In this document: in pieces, positions 22,501-33,866 of the stretch
Layout: every line of letters begins with the position of its first letter
How positions within the stretch are numbered: the stretch's first letter is position 1
Origin: Smallanthus sonchifolius
Lineage: Eukaryota; Streptophyta; Magnoliopsida; Asterales; Asteraceae
Length of the DNA stretch: 64,000 nucleotides
NCBI GenBank assembly: GCA_023525975.1
Contig: CM042027.1
Location: 87,204,007-87,268,006, forward strand
Direction: 5' to 3'
Position numbers and translations under genes: made by a program
Notes under the pieces: model-generated
What the model was told of the DNA's origin: nothing
The model's input: the letters and a program-made list of their open reading frames with translations, nothing else
The model's database searches: none

Positions 22501-23399
22501 TTCCTCTTTATATAAACATATAAATACCTGTACAAAAATTTTGGAAGGCTTGCAAGGACCATTGAAAGCAATTGGCTTCAACAAATACGTCCTCTTTCCT
22601 GGTATATTCAATATACTTTTAGCATTTGGTGTCGATCGGCATGCCGCTTGCCATGCTTTTATAAAAGCCTGTATATATAATTGCATAATAAGACATTAAT
22701 ATTTCCCAAACAAAATATATATTTTGGTCAAAAATATTTCTCAAGATAGAATCTACATCATAACTTGTACAACACAAACTCAACACGCATACAATCCTCA
22801 ACTAACTAAATCGAGTTTCGACTGTCTGCGTACCTGTGAGTCGTCGGTTTTCCCGTTTCCTTTAGCTCCATATCTCAGCACATCAAAAATGGTGGTCGAT
22901 ACAAGACTGATTCTTGAAGTAGTAGAACTTACGGCACAAGATGTTAGCAAGACCAAAACTAATGTGATAAACCGAACCTGCATGAATATGTTCACTGAAA
23001 CTCATTCTAACTGTAATATGTGTGACCGTGTGCCTTTTAAAAATCGAAAAATGTGTGTCATCATATCGACACGTATTAGGATCCTAAGCAAAAAAAAGTT
23101 TTGTTTACGACCTCCAAAAAGGTTGACTTGCCTTTGTATCCTAGTGTATTAAGGGGCTATTTGGTTTATTAAGAGTTAAACCATTAAGAGTTCTTAATGG
23201 TTCCGTATTGTTTTTTAACTGAACCATTAAAAGGTTGGATTAGCTATTAAGAGGCTAGCAAAATTTTAAACAAACACTTTCTACCTCTGACCGATTCAGA
23301 GGCTATCAAACAACCCCAAAACGTGATAAGCTTCTGGTTTGTGTATTAACTCAAGAATCTACAAAATTAAGCTTTTGAAAAGGAAAGAAGACTCACCAT
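19525..23399 (-). CDS. Polygalacturonase PG2 (GH28), complete
   Basis: Secreted pectin hydrolase, 409 aa from ten exons: 23397-23399 (ATG only, then GTGAGT), 22834-22977, 22528-22668, 21575-21745, 21142-21165, 20845-21052, 20693-20774, 20497-20602, 20302-20421, 19525-19755. The joined frame has no stops. Signal peptide VRFITLVLVLLTSCAVSS follows Met. GH28 signatures: SPNTDGI, GDDC (formed across a junction, G|GA), GPGHGI, RIKTY. NPIIIDQYYCD and the C-terminal Cys-rich block are kept. A 24-nt exon encodes GITCHAPV. The last intron uses a TATAAAG acceptor, as in PG1. It shares all intron positions with PG1 and PG3, supporting tandem duplication. A MULE-type MITE sits in the last intron and another MITE in intron 4. 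The copy at 57376-58005 is a relic of this gene. Substrate preference (exo or endo) not decidable. Confidence 0.9.
19829..20256. mobile_element. MULE-type MITE in the last PG2 intron
   Basis: Arms of about 140 bp: left AGCAAATTACAAATTACGTT...AACTAAGGAAATTACAGAAA...CCTAACGACCATTAAATTTT; the right arm is the inverted match. Flanks are A-runs (AAAAAAAAG / AAAAAAAAT), so the 9 bp target duplication is likely but poorly informative. Confidence 0.78.
21220..21515. mobile_element. Intron MITE family, copy in PG2
   Basis: Left arm TTTGGATTTAAATAATTCAA ... ACCGATAATAATTCATAC ... CAATTTGACC; inverted right arm GGTTTAAATTGCAAGTATAG ... TTATTATCGGTAAATGG ... TTATTAAAATCGAA. Same family as 2881-3256. Confidence 0.65.
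23152..23320. mobile_element. Short MITE upstream region of PG2 (intron 1)
   Basis: GGGGCTATTTGGTTTATTAAG at the left and CTATCAAACAACCCC at the right are inverted ends; the interior repeats ATTAAGAG words. Family could be Harbinger or hAT. It lies in the long first intron of PG2 (22978-23396) and is also present in copy B at about 57755-57930. Confidence 0.5.
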
Positions 23400-23471
23400 T
23401 CTGCCAAGTAGCCAAGACATCAATGCAACCAACAATCAATTTTTGGTTATGTGTCCGTACTGTCGTGTGCA

Positions 23472-23484
23472 TGCATATATACAA
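23472..23484 (-). promoter_or_regulatory. Putative PG2 TATA box
   Basis: Minus strand GTATATATGCATGC, about 75-80 bases upstream of the ATG at 23399. PG1 (16207-16212) and PG3 (about 31624-31632) have TATA runs at the matching place. Confidence 0.5.
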
Positions 23485-25009
23485 AGACATGCTTTAGGGT
23501 GAAGTTAGCTAGGGCATTATTTAATTTATTGGTTTGTATGATTTGTTATACAACGTTATGACTTAAAGCAACCAATAGGATAACTCATTTTCGACTAAAA
23601 GGTTACTGGTAAGGCTTAACAACGATTCAAAGTAAAATGGAAAACCCTTATGTGCTTGTTTCTATGTAACGTATAGCTTTCTTAAGTTCTGAGAGCTTAC
23701 TAATAGTTTGATTTTAGTTTTGATTAGTGAATATTTACACCCGATTTTACATTAAAAACAATGTTTTAAAAACCATATGTCGAACTGGCATATCACCAAT
23801 TGATTGGTTTGTCCAAAAAAAAAAGTCAGCATGGTTTCTTTTCTTCTGTTTTTATATTGTTTTGTATGGTTTACTCAAACTGATTTATTTGTGTTTATTT
23901 TATTTATATCGGGTACTACATGATGTAGAGTGGAAGCAAAAAATATAACACAGAATAATTCACAAATAAAAGTTTGTAAATTTCTAAAAATGATTGTACC
24001 ATTACATGAGGTGCAATTTTATTGGGAGTTCTAAACTTGACACGTTTGCCAAATTTTCGAAATTACAGACTGATTAACAACTCATGAAATTGACACCTTA
24101 AATAGACATGTAAATCATTGATTTATGCGTTTTAGTCTAAGAAAAGAAATAATTAAAAATTACGAAAAATGGGAAAAATATTTGATTGACGAACTCGAAG
24201 TCTTTATTGAAATATTTTAAGACAGCTGGGCCAAACCACCATAGTATGGGCTCCGCTACTCCAACCGTAGACCAAGTTATGTCTGTTTGAAGTTTGGGCA
24301 TTTTTTTGTCCCGTTTTCCATTGTCTTAGTTGGTCTAGGAAGGATTCCGTTAATTCTTGGATCAGTTCCACGTCACTACAAAACCAGCGGCGCCAATGTT
24401 GAATCTTTGAATTTGGTTTTTTAATAACATAACTTAAATATATTACTTTTTTATGTGTTGGTATTAATGAAAATGGGAATACAGTAGGATGCATGATGAT
24501 TTTCCAAAAGTAACATTTCTAAACTCAACCTTAGTTCATAAATTCTTGGGTTTATTTCAGTTTCTAGGACCTATAAACAACCAAAAACTTGTATTTTGAA
24601 TGACACCCATAAGCCAAATATCAAGTAAGTTGTTCTGTTTATTGACTATATAAATATTCAAACTTCTTGTCAATTGTAATTTACATTTATCAAATTCAAA
24701 AATATTTTAATGCCCTATAAAATATACTCTAAAAGTAATATTATATGGTATAATAAAAAATCTATAATACATCATGACAAAATTAAAATAAAAGAAAAAA
24801 AAACAGATCTGAATTCTTTTGGGGGGTTGTACGAATTTTTAGGCAGAATGTGAGTTGTAACGTGGTTAACTAACGGGTGCTAAAGTGGAGGAAAAGCAAA
24901 CTTGATCTTAGCAAAGGTCACATGACCTTTTGTAGTTAAAATACTCTATTCATCACCCATGACGCTTATAAAGGGGTTTATTTTGACATTCATGCATATA
25001 TAATATGTA
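23485..25009. other. Intergenic, no gene; possible retroelement fragment
   Basis: AT-rich. 24185-24400 on the minus strand contains AACATTGGCGCCGCTGG, which resembles the leader region just after an LTR in some retroelements, but no LTR or coding domain is visible. The rest shows nothing. Confidence 0.3.
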
Positions 25010-25919
25010 CTAGTTTAGATCTCGTGTTTATATAAGAGGTGAAATATATCAATATATAAAATTTTAAATCTTTATGTATATATATTTTACATGTGTAAAA
25101 ATTTATTACATATCTATACTATATAATAAATAAAGGTTTTGACGTGCCACTTGTCACTCTCTCATGTATTCTCAAGCTTTTTTTCCCGCCCATCTCTCCT
25201 ATTAATTATACAAATTTCTTTAATTATTTTTTCTCTATCCTATTAAATAATAATGACTTTTATAATTTTTTATTAAACCATTTCCATGAATATTTAATAT
25301 GTAAATTTTTATTACTAAGTATATATAACATTGCGTTTATTTAACACGTGTAATACACCGGGTTTCTAAAGTTTAATATGAATTAACATTTATTAGTTAC
25401 ATAAAAAGAGTTAATACTCAACTAAAAAAATGTTTTAAAAATTAACTTAACATAATTTATAACTGTCAAATAAACTTTATTCAATTTATGTAATACACGA
25501 GTTTTAAAAACATAATTTTTTCATTACTATGTATATAACATTACATTTATTCAGCCCGTGATTACACGGGATTCTAAACTAGTAGTAAGAATATAAACAA
25601 ATTCAAAATATGTAAAAATTAATATATAATTGAGTTTCGAAAATACGTTAATTACTGTTTTTTAATATAATTTGACTTTTATTTACTATTTGATTAAAAA
25701 TAAAAGTTATATAATTAAATTTTAAAGTTTCTTATGATAAGAGATAGTTTAAAATAAATGTGTTTTATTAGTATAATTAATATTTTTTCTTTAAATATAT
25801 ATTATTATTAAACGATAGAAGTGCATTAAATAGAAGAGAGATGCGGGAAAAAAATGGTGACAATGAATATGGAGTCGACACGTGACATGAAAAAATCTTT
25901 ATTTATTATATAGTATATA
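25010..25919 (-). mobile_element. Helitron-like element, minus strand, interrupted
   Basis: Minus-strand 3' end CTAG is at 25010-25013 with a weakened hairpin inside; minus-strand 5' end is near 25919 (ACTATATAATAAATAAAG). Its copy-B counterpart at 58336 keeps the expected 5' TC. The body equals 11056-11398 but is split by 25113-25582. Confidence 0.68.
25113..25582 (+). mobile_element. 470 bp non-autonomous Helitron nested in the previous one
   Basis: Starts TCTATACTATATAATAAA after an A and ends CCCGTGATTACACGGG (perfect 6 bp stem), ATTCTAAA, CTAG before a T. The related element at 11056 reads ATTACATATACTAACAAT across the site, i.e. an empty site between A and T with no duplicated bases, just as Helitron insertion predicts. 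Two degenerate internal copies of the 3' end occur at about 25346-25375 and 25492-25510. Confidence 0.82.
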
Positions 25920-27316
25920 TTAAACTAGACTAATCTTTTGTCCTAATTTAAAATGTATTGCTTTGCTCCTAATTAATCTTCACGTTAAAAAGAAAACACC
26001 CGTGATTTAAGGAAAAAATAAGTTGATATGACCGTTTCTTATGCCGTTTTCTTTTTCCTTCAACATGTGAAAGGTTAGACTTGTAGTACAACCTTTTATA
26101 AAATAAATTAACTCTTTTATTAAATCAACAATTCGAATTACAATACGAACAGAATTAAAACAAGTTACATGAAATAAAATAAGTAAAGTAGAAGAAGAGA
26201 AAACATGTGCGTAGGCTGAAGATTTCTGTTAAACAAATATCCCTTAAAACAGATTTTTGGTTACCCAACTGACCCGTCTGTCTCCCAGTATACAACAGCT
26301 GAAATAGATGCACTGCCGGAGTTAACCAAGCACTCAAACTATACTAGAAATAAGCGTGTAAAGGTCCGCAACCGAAGGAAATACGTTTGATTATTTGTGC
26401 GATCTCTTAAACATTTGAATAAGTTTTTCGGGTATCTTGACAAGGCTCAAAAAGCATTGTATTTATACACGAAGATTAGACCTGATGAAGGGTCTCACTT
26501 AATAGAACTGATACTTAGTTAATTCGATTTAATTGATCACTTAATTAAATTAATACTCTATTAATTTGAATTAACAACGGAATTTCAAGAGACAGAGCCA
26601 TAGGGTCGACTAGCCATCTGACCATGCGACACAGGTAAAAAATATTGAGGCGGCTCACGATGGCCATAGCCCTGGCCCCGTTCCGTCCCCAGCGCAGATG
26701 CATTGGGTGCTTCGCACCCCCGACTGCCACTGGGTGTCACTCTTTATAAGTGAACAAGAATCTATAGAGTCTCCCACTTACAAATCCATCATGGTTTATC
26801 TATCTTCCGGTGTGGGGCAAGCTCACACGTTTACATTAAGTTTTAAACACACAACTTGAAGCATCGATGTCTCATTTATCGTAGATCAGTTTTGGACATG
26901 GTTTAGTTCGTTGTAATACTCTCACATAGTAGAACACACGTACTAATTAATAATTATATTAGTGACAAATACATATAATTAATTATGTTCAAAGTTTTCA
27001 ACAAGACTCGGTTCATTTTTCCTTTTACGATTAATGTTTGATTCATAAACCGCTAATTGACTCGTTTACAATGATGGTTTTAGTTATGATATAATTACAA
27101 ATCAAAGGAGCTTCAACCGAGAAAGGTTTTGTCAGTCATCCCTCGATGAAGATAGGAACTGTCTATAATGTTCTTGTAAAATCGGGCATGGGACATCAGC
27201 GACGAGTCAACTACCCCAGACCATCAACAAGTCACTGATGAAAAATACCAATCATATATAATCGACGAATTGTCGATGTGTTTGTTCCTCGGCGATGACT
27301 ATTTTATAAAATAAAA
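25920..27316. other. Repetitive intergenic DNA, LTR-like
   Basis: 26520-26900 contains a GC-rich LTR-like block (CCCTGGCCCCGTTCCGTCCC; GGGTGCTTCGCACCC palindrome at 26706-26720). The whole interval is also present in copy B (58337-59780). No gene seen. Confidence 0.4.
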
Positions 27317-28244
27317 ATGTTGACAAATTTATGTATATATATGAATAAAGTGTATAAGTTGGCCTTGTATGGATTAAGACGGACATCGAGAGCTTGGAAT
27401 ACCAAGCTAGATCAAATTCTAAATGACATGAACTTTCAAAGGTGCTCACAAGAACAATCCGTCTATCGAAAGGCGAGAGGGAAGCATTTACTACTCGTCG
27501 TTGTTTATGTCGATGATTTATTTGTAACATTTACGAGTTTGGATATCATCATTGAAATCAAAGAAGGGAAGTTGACCTACTACCTTGGAATTCAAATCTC
27601 TCAAGGCAAAGATAGTGTAAAGATTAAGCAGAAGGCTTACGCACGGAAAATTTTAAAGCAAACCGGGATAGGGGACTATTACCCTACTCATGTTCCAATT
27701 GAGCCCGGAACAAAGTTATCCAAAGCGGAAGATGAACCTTAGATTGAAACCCGATCTTGCCTATTCAGTCGGGGTTGTAGGCCAATACATGCAAGGTCCA
27801 AGAGAATCCCAGGGGTTGGCAATAAAACACATACTACGATACATACAGGGAATGTTAAGCTACGAGATAACAGACAAGCAAGGTGATCAAAAGAAACTTG
27901 TTGGTTATAGCGACAGTAGTCACAATTCTATTACGGGTCTTCAACAATAACATGGTCACAAGGTCTTCACCAATAACATGGTGCTTATAGAAACAAGCTA
28001 CAGTTGCATTATCGTCCTCACAAAAAAAAATGTCCTTCATGGTAGAAGCAAGCACATACATATACGCTACCACTCCATTTGCGAGTGTGTGGAGAATGAT
28101 CAAGTTGCAGTTGAGTATGTCTCAGGTGAAGAACTAAAGGCTGACATATTGACAAAAGCCTTAGCCAAAATAAAGTTCAAGGAGATGAGGAACTTGTTCA
28201 GAGTAGAAGACCTTCCTAATCTGGTTAAGAAATTAGGGGGGTGA
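27317..28244 (+). pseudogene. Ty1/copia polyprotein 3' fragment (RT end and RNase H)
   Basis: Fragments in successive frames: YGLRRTSRAWNTKLD, VVYVDDLFVT (copia YVDD active-site box), LTYYLGIQISQ, PDLAYSVGVVGQYMQGP, KLVGYSDSSH (RNase H region), and GEELKADILTKAL near the end. A stop at 27740, a stop at 27948 and lost segments (for example most of RT before YVDD) show that it is dead. A purine-rich tract (AAATTAGGGGGGTGAT) and an LTR follow. Duplicated at 59783-60712. Confidence 0.88.
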
Positions 28245-28245
28245 T

Positions 28246-28474
28246 TGTTGGTGGTGTAATTAACTTCACCAGCAAGTTGGCTGGTTGAGGCGGTTAAGGT
28301 TCCCAATCACGTTAGATTAGGATGCTATTATCTAGTATTTGATTTAATCATTTCGTAATATAGTCTAATAAGTTAGGTTAGCTATATAAATGCCAAGTTG
28401 GGTATCAAATTGTAATAAAGTTTTGAGTTATGTTTCTTGGTTATAGTAAATCTATTGGGAGTTTGCCAATAACA
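28246..28474 (+). repeat. Short copia 3' LTR
   Basis: Starts TGTTGGTGGTG directly after the purine tract and ends about CCAATAACA; contains CTATATAAATGCC. It ends about 108 bp from the PG3 stop codon, so PG3 transcripts may end inside it. Confidence 0.6.
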
Positions 28475-28581
28475 TACTTGTGTTCATACCAATTTTAACT
28501 TGAGTATTAGCATACATATGACATACAATGCAATGTGACACAACGACTAATTGCATCAGTTTTAGCGTTATAAACCATGAA

Positions 28582-31534
28582 CTAATTAGGTTTAAGGCAA
28601 TTAAACAAGGGTTTAACATGGCTAATTCTTCCATGGGCATTAATACATTTGCCAAAAACCTTCCTTCCTGGAGTTACTGAGCTGATATACACATTATCCA
28701 TTGCAATATTGGTGCATGCCACACTTTCACTGCAACTTAAATTTATTACATTGTCCATATTTGATGTCCCCATTATTCCACTGTATGATATATCACTTAA
28801 CTTGATAGCTGATGTCTGTGTATTGAAGAATCCCACACAAATAAAAGCGTCGATAATTTAACCACGACTTAGAAACAACTAACACTTGACGATAACTTAT
28901 TGAAAAATGTGCTTAAATCTAAAGCATATGCTTACAGAGTTTATGCAGTTCTTTTGAGTGGGACAATAGTATTGGTCGATAATGATAGGGTTATAAACGG
29001 CATCAAACTTGATGGCCTTAAATGAGATCTTCCTTGCATAACCACGTCCACCCTATCGAAGAAAGCATACATGATATATAAATGTATTTTGGGGGTGTGG
29101 CATTGCGTTTTGATAGTGATTATCTGATTATTATGTTTTCAAGTCGTGTATAGTTTGGTGTCTGGGTATAGTGAAACTGATTCTGGATATTTGTTTTACA
29201 TGTATAGTGGTTCAGTTGGATGCTTTAAGCGGTTCAAAAGTTATACCTGCCAAGATTTGATACGTACTCCAGCCAGGGTTTTTATCAAGGTACAATTACG
29301 AACCTCTATATTTTCCACCATATCAACTCCTCCTTTCCCCAAGGCCCCAATGCTACATGAATGGAACAGATTAACTTGTTACACGCGTCATGTTTTCATA
29401 AATCTCAATGAATATTTCCTCAAATATATAATTTCATTTGTGAACTATGGGCTTAACTATACCTGATTCCATGGCCCGGCCCGCACGTGATGCCACTGAT
29501 TTTGATATCAGATGAACCCCCACTAATAGCGATACAGTCGTCTCCTATACTTACGTAATATTATGGAAAAAGTGTGTGATGATCAATGTTGCATTGCTAG
29601 ATTGGAAATGAGAGCAAAGAAATTACCTGTTCCTATTATGGAATCGCGTATATTTACATTGGTGGAGCTAGCTACATTTATACCATCAGTATTTGGGCTT
29701 GTTTCAGGGGCAATGATATGAAGATTAGACATAATGACACCATTACAAGCAGTTATTGTGATATGCACTCGTGGACTGTTTACATGTGTTAACCCATTGA
29801 GTCGCAAGCCGTTGCATCTTCTAAACATCAATGCCTGATTTGTAGGATTTAAACCATAAACAATCTAGTTAATTATTGCATAGTTTATGTTGATTGATTT
29901 TGAGTTGAGTTTTTTAGTTTGAAATTAGAATACTTACAGCTGGTGCATGACAAGATGTTCCCTGAAATAATATGCATTTATATGTAAAGGAACTTTTCAA
30001 GATTAATGAAGTGAATAACTTATAAGTTATGAAAAATGAGGATGATAACTTACAGGTGATGGTGTACCAATGCAGGCATTTTCCCACCAAATAGGACCTT
30101 GACCGTTTATTTGTCCATTTCCGCTCACCGTAAGACCATTCACCCTCGAAAATGAAAGCCAGGCGTCGATATGATAACCGATCCAATCAGTTTTCTTCGC
30201 GGGACCAACAATGTTTCCTGATATCTGTTTGTTGAAGATACATAAGTTTTTTCATGTAACCTTGGATATAATGTGATTATGATGTGCCAAACAGGCAGCG
30301 TATTTTGTTAGGGTTCTAAATATTTGTTTAGCTATTGTCCACAAGTCCATTGGTACATATCCAATTTCAAGATTCATCCTAGTCTTAATTCTTATTCTAG
30401 ACAATTTTGATCTATTTATTGAGAGATACTATGATTAAACTTAAACGGAAGTGTTGTTGTGTTGGCTTCTACTTTCACCCCTCAACTTTGATAAAATGAC
30501 AAATTTGACTCTTAACTTTGTAAATTAACACTTTAACTCCCTCAAGTTTTTAAAATTTTGCGTTTACCCCCTGTAGTATACGTAATCTAATTTTCCTCTA
30601 TAACTTTCATTCGTTAATTAATTTTTTTCTTGACGTCCAGGTATAAATTTCGTTAAAAACATAGTCGTATTCAGAGTGTAGGGTAGTTTTTAGTGTCGTG
30701 TGTTATATCGACTAATGTTAACATGTTGGTACCGTGAATAATAAGACCAACACCAACTGAAAAACATTGGTTCTGTTATATAAATATCTTTTATCTATGT
30801 TTCAATCTCCATAATAGAGTCGTTGTAACTTCATACGTTTCTTCTATGTACTTAATCACGCTTCTTTTTGTGTTTAGCCATGTTAATGACACCGCCTCAA
30901 CCGTTTATACAATTAACATATATAGTACCTGGACGTAGAGACTGGAGGGGTTGCAAGGGCCATTGAAAGAAATTGGCTTCAACAAGAACGTTTTTGTTGC
31001 CGGTATAACCAATATGCTCCGATCATTTGGTTGCGCTTCACAAGCCGCCTTCCATGCCTTCATAAACGCCTGTATATTTCAAATATTTATTTTAGGGGCT
31101 CAAAAAGCTCATAATATCTCAACTGGTTATATATATGATATGATTCAAAATATAAGATCAAGCTCAAATAACTTGACGAATAGATTAACTCGTTTGCAAC
31201 CTAACGATATAGATTCGAGATCTAGAGGTTGATTACCGGGGAGTCGTTGGTTTTTCCATCTCCTTTGGCTCCATAATTTGTCACATCAAAAATGGTGGTT
31301 GACACAAGATTGATTCTAGAGAGACCAGTTGAACCCAAAGCATTAGAAAGCATGCATGCTAGTAACAACAAAACCAATGTAATCAACTGAGCCTGCATAA
31401 TTAATATACCATTATCAAAAACTCCATATGTAATATGTGAGAATTAGTGACACATGATCACCTAAATTATCATGTTGACGAATCTACAATGTAATTAGGA
31501 ACTTTGAATATGAAAGAAAATTAGAACTCACCAT
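28582..31534 (-). CDS. Polygalacturonase PG3 (GH28), complete
   Basis: Secreted pectin hydrolase, 413 aa from ten exons: 31532-31534 (ATG|GTGAGT), 31237-31392, 30929-31069, 30054-30224, 29938-29961, 29627-29834, 29463-29544, 29247-29352, 28936-29052, 28582-28815. Every junction is GT-AG and in phase; no stop. Signal peptide AQLITLVLLLLACMLSNALG. Motifs: SPNTDGI, GDDC, GPGHGI, RIKSW (RIK kept). WWENACIG and the 8-residue micro-exon GTSCHAPA match the sister genes. It differs from PG1/PG2 in the NTG region and C-terminus (PLFNCLKPN). Upstream TATATATA at about 31624-31632. A copia LTR begins 108 bp past the stop. Its near-identical duplicate is PG4. Cell-wall pectin degradation (pollen, abscission or fruit) is the family role; tissue cannot be told. 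Confidence 0.92.
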
Positions 31535-31860
31535 TCTGTCAAACTGCCAACACATCAAAGTAATCAAGATTTAGTACTGTTTCCGTACTGTCACGTTCAT
31601 CTGTGTGCAATCATACATGATATTATATATATACACACAAATTAACTTTAGGATTACGTTAGAGTGTGTGTTATCTTTTTAGTTTGTAGGAATGATTGGT
31701 TGACTTACAATATATATACGACTTAAATAAAAGGATATGTGCGATTACTTATATGTAACTAAAAGGTTATCATTTCAGATTTGGTATTCTTGACAAAGAA
31801 GAAAATCAATACTATTTCATTCCACGTATGTATGTATTTGGTGAGTCCAGGTCCCGGTGC
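31535..31860 (-). promoter_or_regulatory. PG3 promoter region
   Basis: Minus-strand upstream DNA of PG3; TATA run at about 31624-31632, then an AT-rich stretch to the target duplication of the adjacent MULE at 31861. This is the last DNA before the transposon block, so the native promoter may be cut to about 325 bp. Confidence 0.5.
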
Positions 31861-32403
31861 TTAATTTAAGAGAAAATCACCTAAATGTATATTTTGACCA
31901 AAAAAGTTGATAAAATGTAGATTAAAAAGTCAAATTCAATAGAATATACATTTATGATTTGGACTAATAGTAACATGACACGCAGGCAAAAATCGTTTTA
32001 GAGGCTTCTCTATAACCGGTTAGGTGTCATCACGGGGGCCTACCACGTGTATTTACCCGGCTGTACCTGAGCCGTTATCAACATTACTGGCCCACATGTA
32101 GCCGGCTAAATATCTATCCAATTACATTTCGCCACGTGTCACCCCGAGCCAACAGCTTTATGGCTCAAGCCGAGCCTAGCCAAGCTGATCCGGCTGCGCT
32201 ATAGCCGGCTGAAAAATAAGATCCAATAAATTCTTTACACGTTAGCACTTTTAGCCGTTTAACAATATATGTAACCGGTATCTTTTTTCCGGCTATGCAG
32301 TAGGACGCATGATACTTCTACGCTGGTATCTTTATTTTCTCATAAAAACACACCATGTTTGTTAAATTAAAGTTCCTTTGGATAAAAATCTATACGGTAT
32401 CCA

Positions 32404-33851
32404 AAAGACATAAACTTTATAAGAAATTCTATTTTTATAAACTTATGGAAACTTGACAATTATTTAAACTTGAAAGCATTATTTATCTACAAGCCAAATT
32501 ATAAAATAGATACTTAACACTTGAGTATCTTAATAAATCTTAAATGATTTATAAAAAAAATAATTATCCTTTTAGATAATTATTTATTCTTAACAATTAT
32601 TCACACGTTAAACAAATTCTATTAATCTTTTATTTATCCTTTAAACGTTATTATAAATCCTTAAAGACTATTTATTTTCTAACTACCTATTTATCTTTAC
32701 AATAATTATTAGTAATCTTCAATAATTATCCATACTAAATAATCATTTTAAATCTTTAAATAATTGTTTAGTCTTTCATTCAACAATATGTACAACTACT
32801 TAGAAAACTATTTTAATTATTATTACCTATTTGTGTGTAATAATTGTGAGACTTTTAAATAATTATCTTAATTAATTATTCTAGGCTACAAACTTATTAT
32901 GACATTGATATCCAAGTCTTACATTCAAAACTTTTATCTTAAACTTAATTTAAACTTTACAAACACAATCAATCTCATCCCATTGGAACCCTAGTCAAAT
33001 CTTGAAATTCTAGATCCTTTGTCTTAGACTTTTTACTTAAAACTTTAGACTTACATTCTTAGGCTTATTGTGAGGATATTCTCTCTCTCCAATTCCTGCA
33101 AACTCTTGTCGGATACTCTTCATCCAAATCCATGTGAGTATACTTAGCCCCTTTTTTCTTTCTATACTTTTGGGGTGAAACATGTTCAAAAACTTTAAAC
33201 TTATACAATTCTTGTACAACTATGACTAGATGCTTATTCTTATGTTAAACTTGAGACTCGTATGCTTAGATTAAACTTAAAACTAGCACATTCATTAACT
33301 TTGATCAAGCATATAGTAACAATGATAGATCTATTGCATTTGACCAATCCACCTTGATTGATTGACCCCTTCGGGGGGGGGGGGGAGCCCTTGGTGATTG
33401 TTACTGAATTAAACTTTAAACTTGAGACTTATAAGGGTAACCTGCGGGTTATGCCTAAACTTGGTTGGAGGGTTGAAGTGCACAATGTTTAAGATACTTG
33501 TTCTCATACTTACATTATAGAATGCATATATCATAGTGAATTGTAATTCTTTCCAAATACTTGTTAAACTGTGTCAAAACCTTTGTATCTCACCAACTAT
33601 TTTGTAGTTGACAGATTGTTTCACATGTTTCAGGTTCTACAACATGAGACTTTATCGTGATCACATAGGATGCTTGGACCTAGAATGCTTAATCAATTAG
33701 ACTTGTATTCTTGCTATGTATTTGATTTATTCCTTGTATTGGAACCTTGAAGTTATTTAATAAAACTATTTAAACTTTAATAGTCAACCTTGTGCTATTG
33801 AACAACCGCGTCCGCCCCGACGTATAATCCACCGTCGGTTGGGGTGTGACA
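32404..33851 (+). repeat. Truncated 5' LTR
   Basis: Matches 39950-41391 with few differences (for example a G-run of 10 versus 6 near 33373, and scattered single changes). Sequence left of 32404 belongs to the host TIR element. Confidence 0.9.
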
Positions 33852-33854
33852 GAT

Positions 33855-33866
33855 TGGTATCAGAGC
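33855..33866 (+). other. tRNA-iMet primer binding site
   Basis: TGGTATCAGAGC immediately after the LTR end, complementary to the 3' end of plant initiator methionine tRNA. Confidence 0.88.

Larger units (their letters stand above)
21858..31530. repeat. Segmental duplication, copy A (pair of 56706-64000)
   Basis: Blocks 21858-22848, 23096-23430 and 25648-31530 recur in the same order and orientation at 56706-57697, 57713-58040 and 58066-64000. Differences are sparse single bases and small indels. Copy A keeps 22849-23095 and 23431-25647, which are absent from copy B, so A is the fuller version (or B was deleted). Confidence 0.92.

Noticed and set aside
24204..24494. Minus-strand 96-aa frame
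   Set aside because: No recognised domain; may be retroelement leader DNA. Not enough for a gene call.
33370..33386. G-run of ten as a regulatory element
   Set aside because: Length differs between the two LTRs (10 versus 6); most likely slippage or sequencing error.
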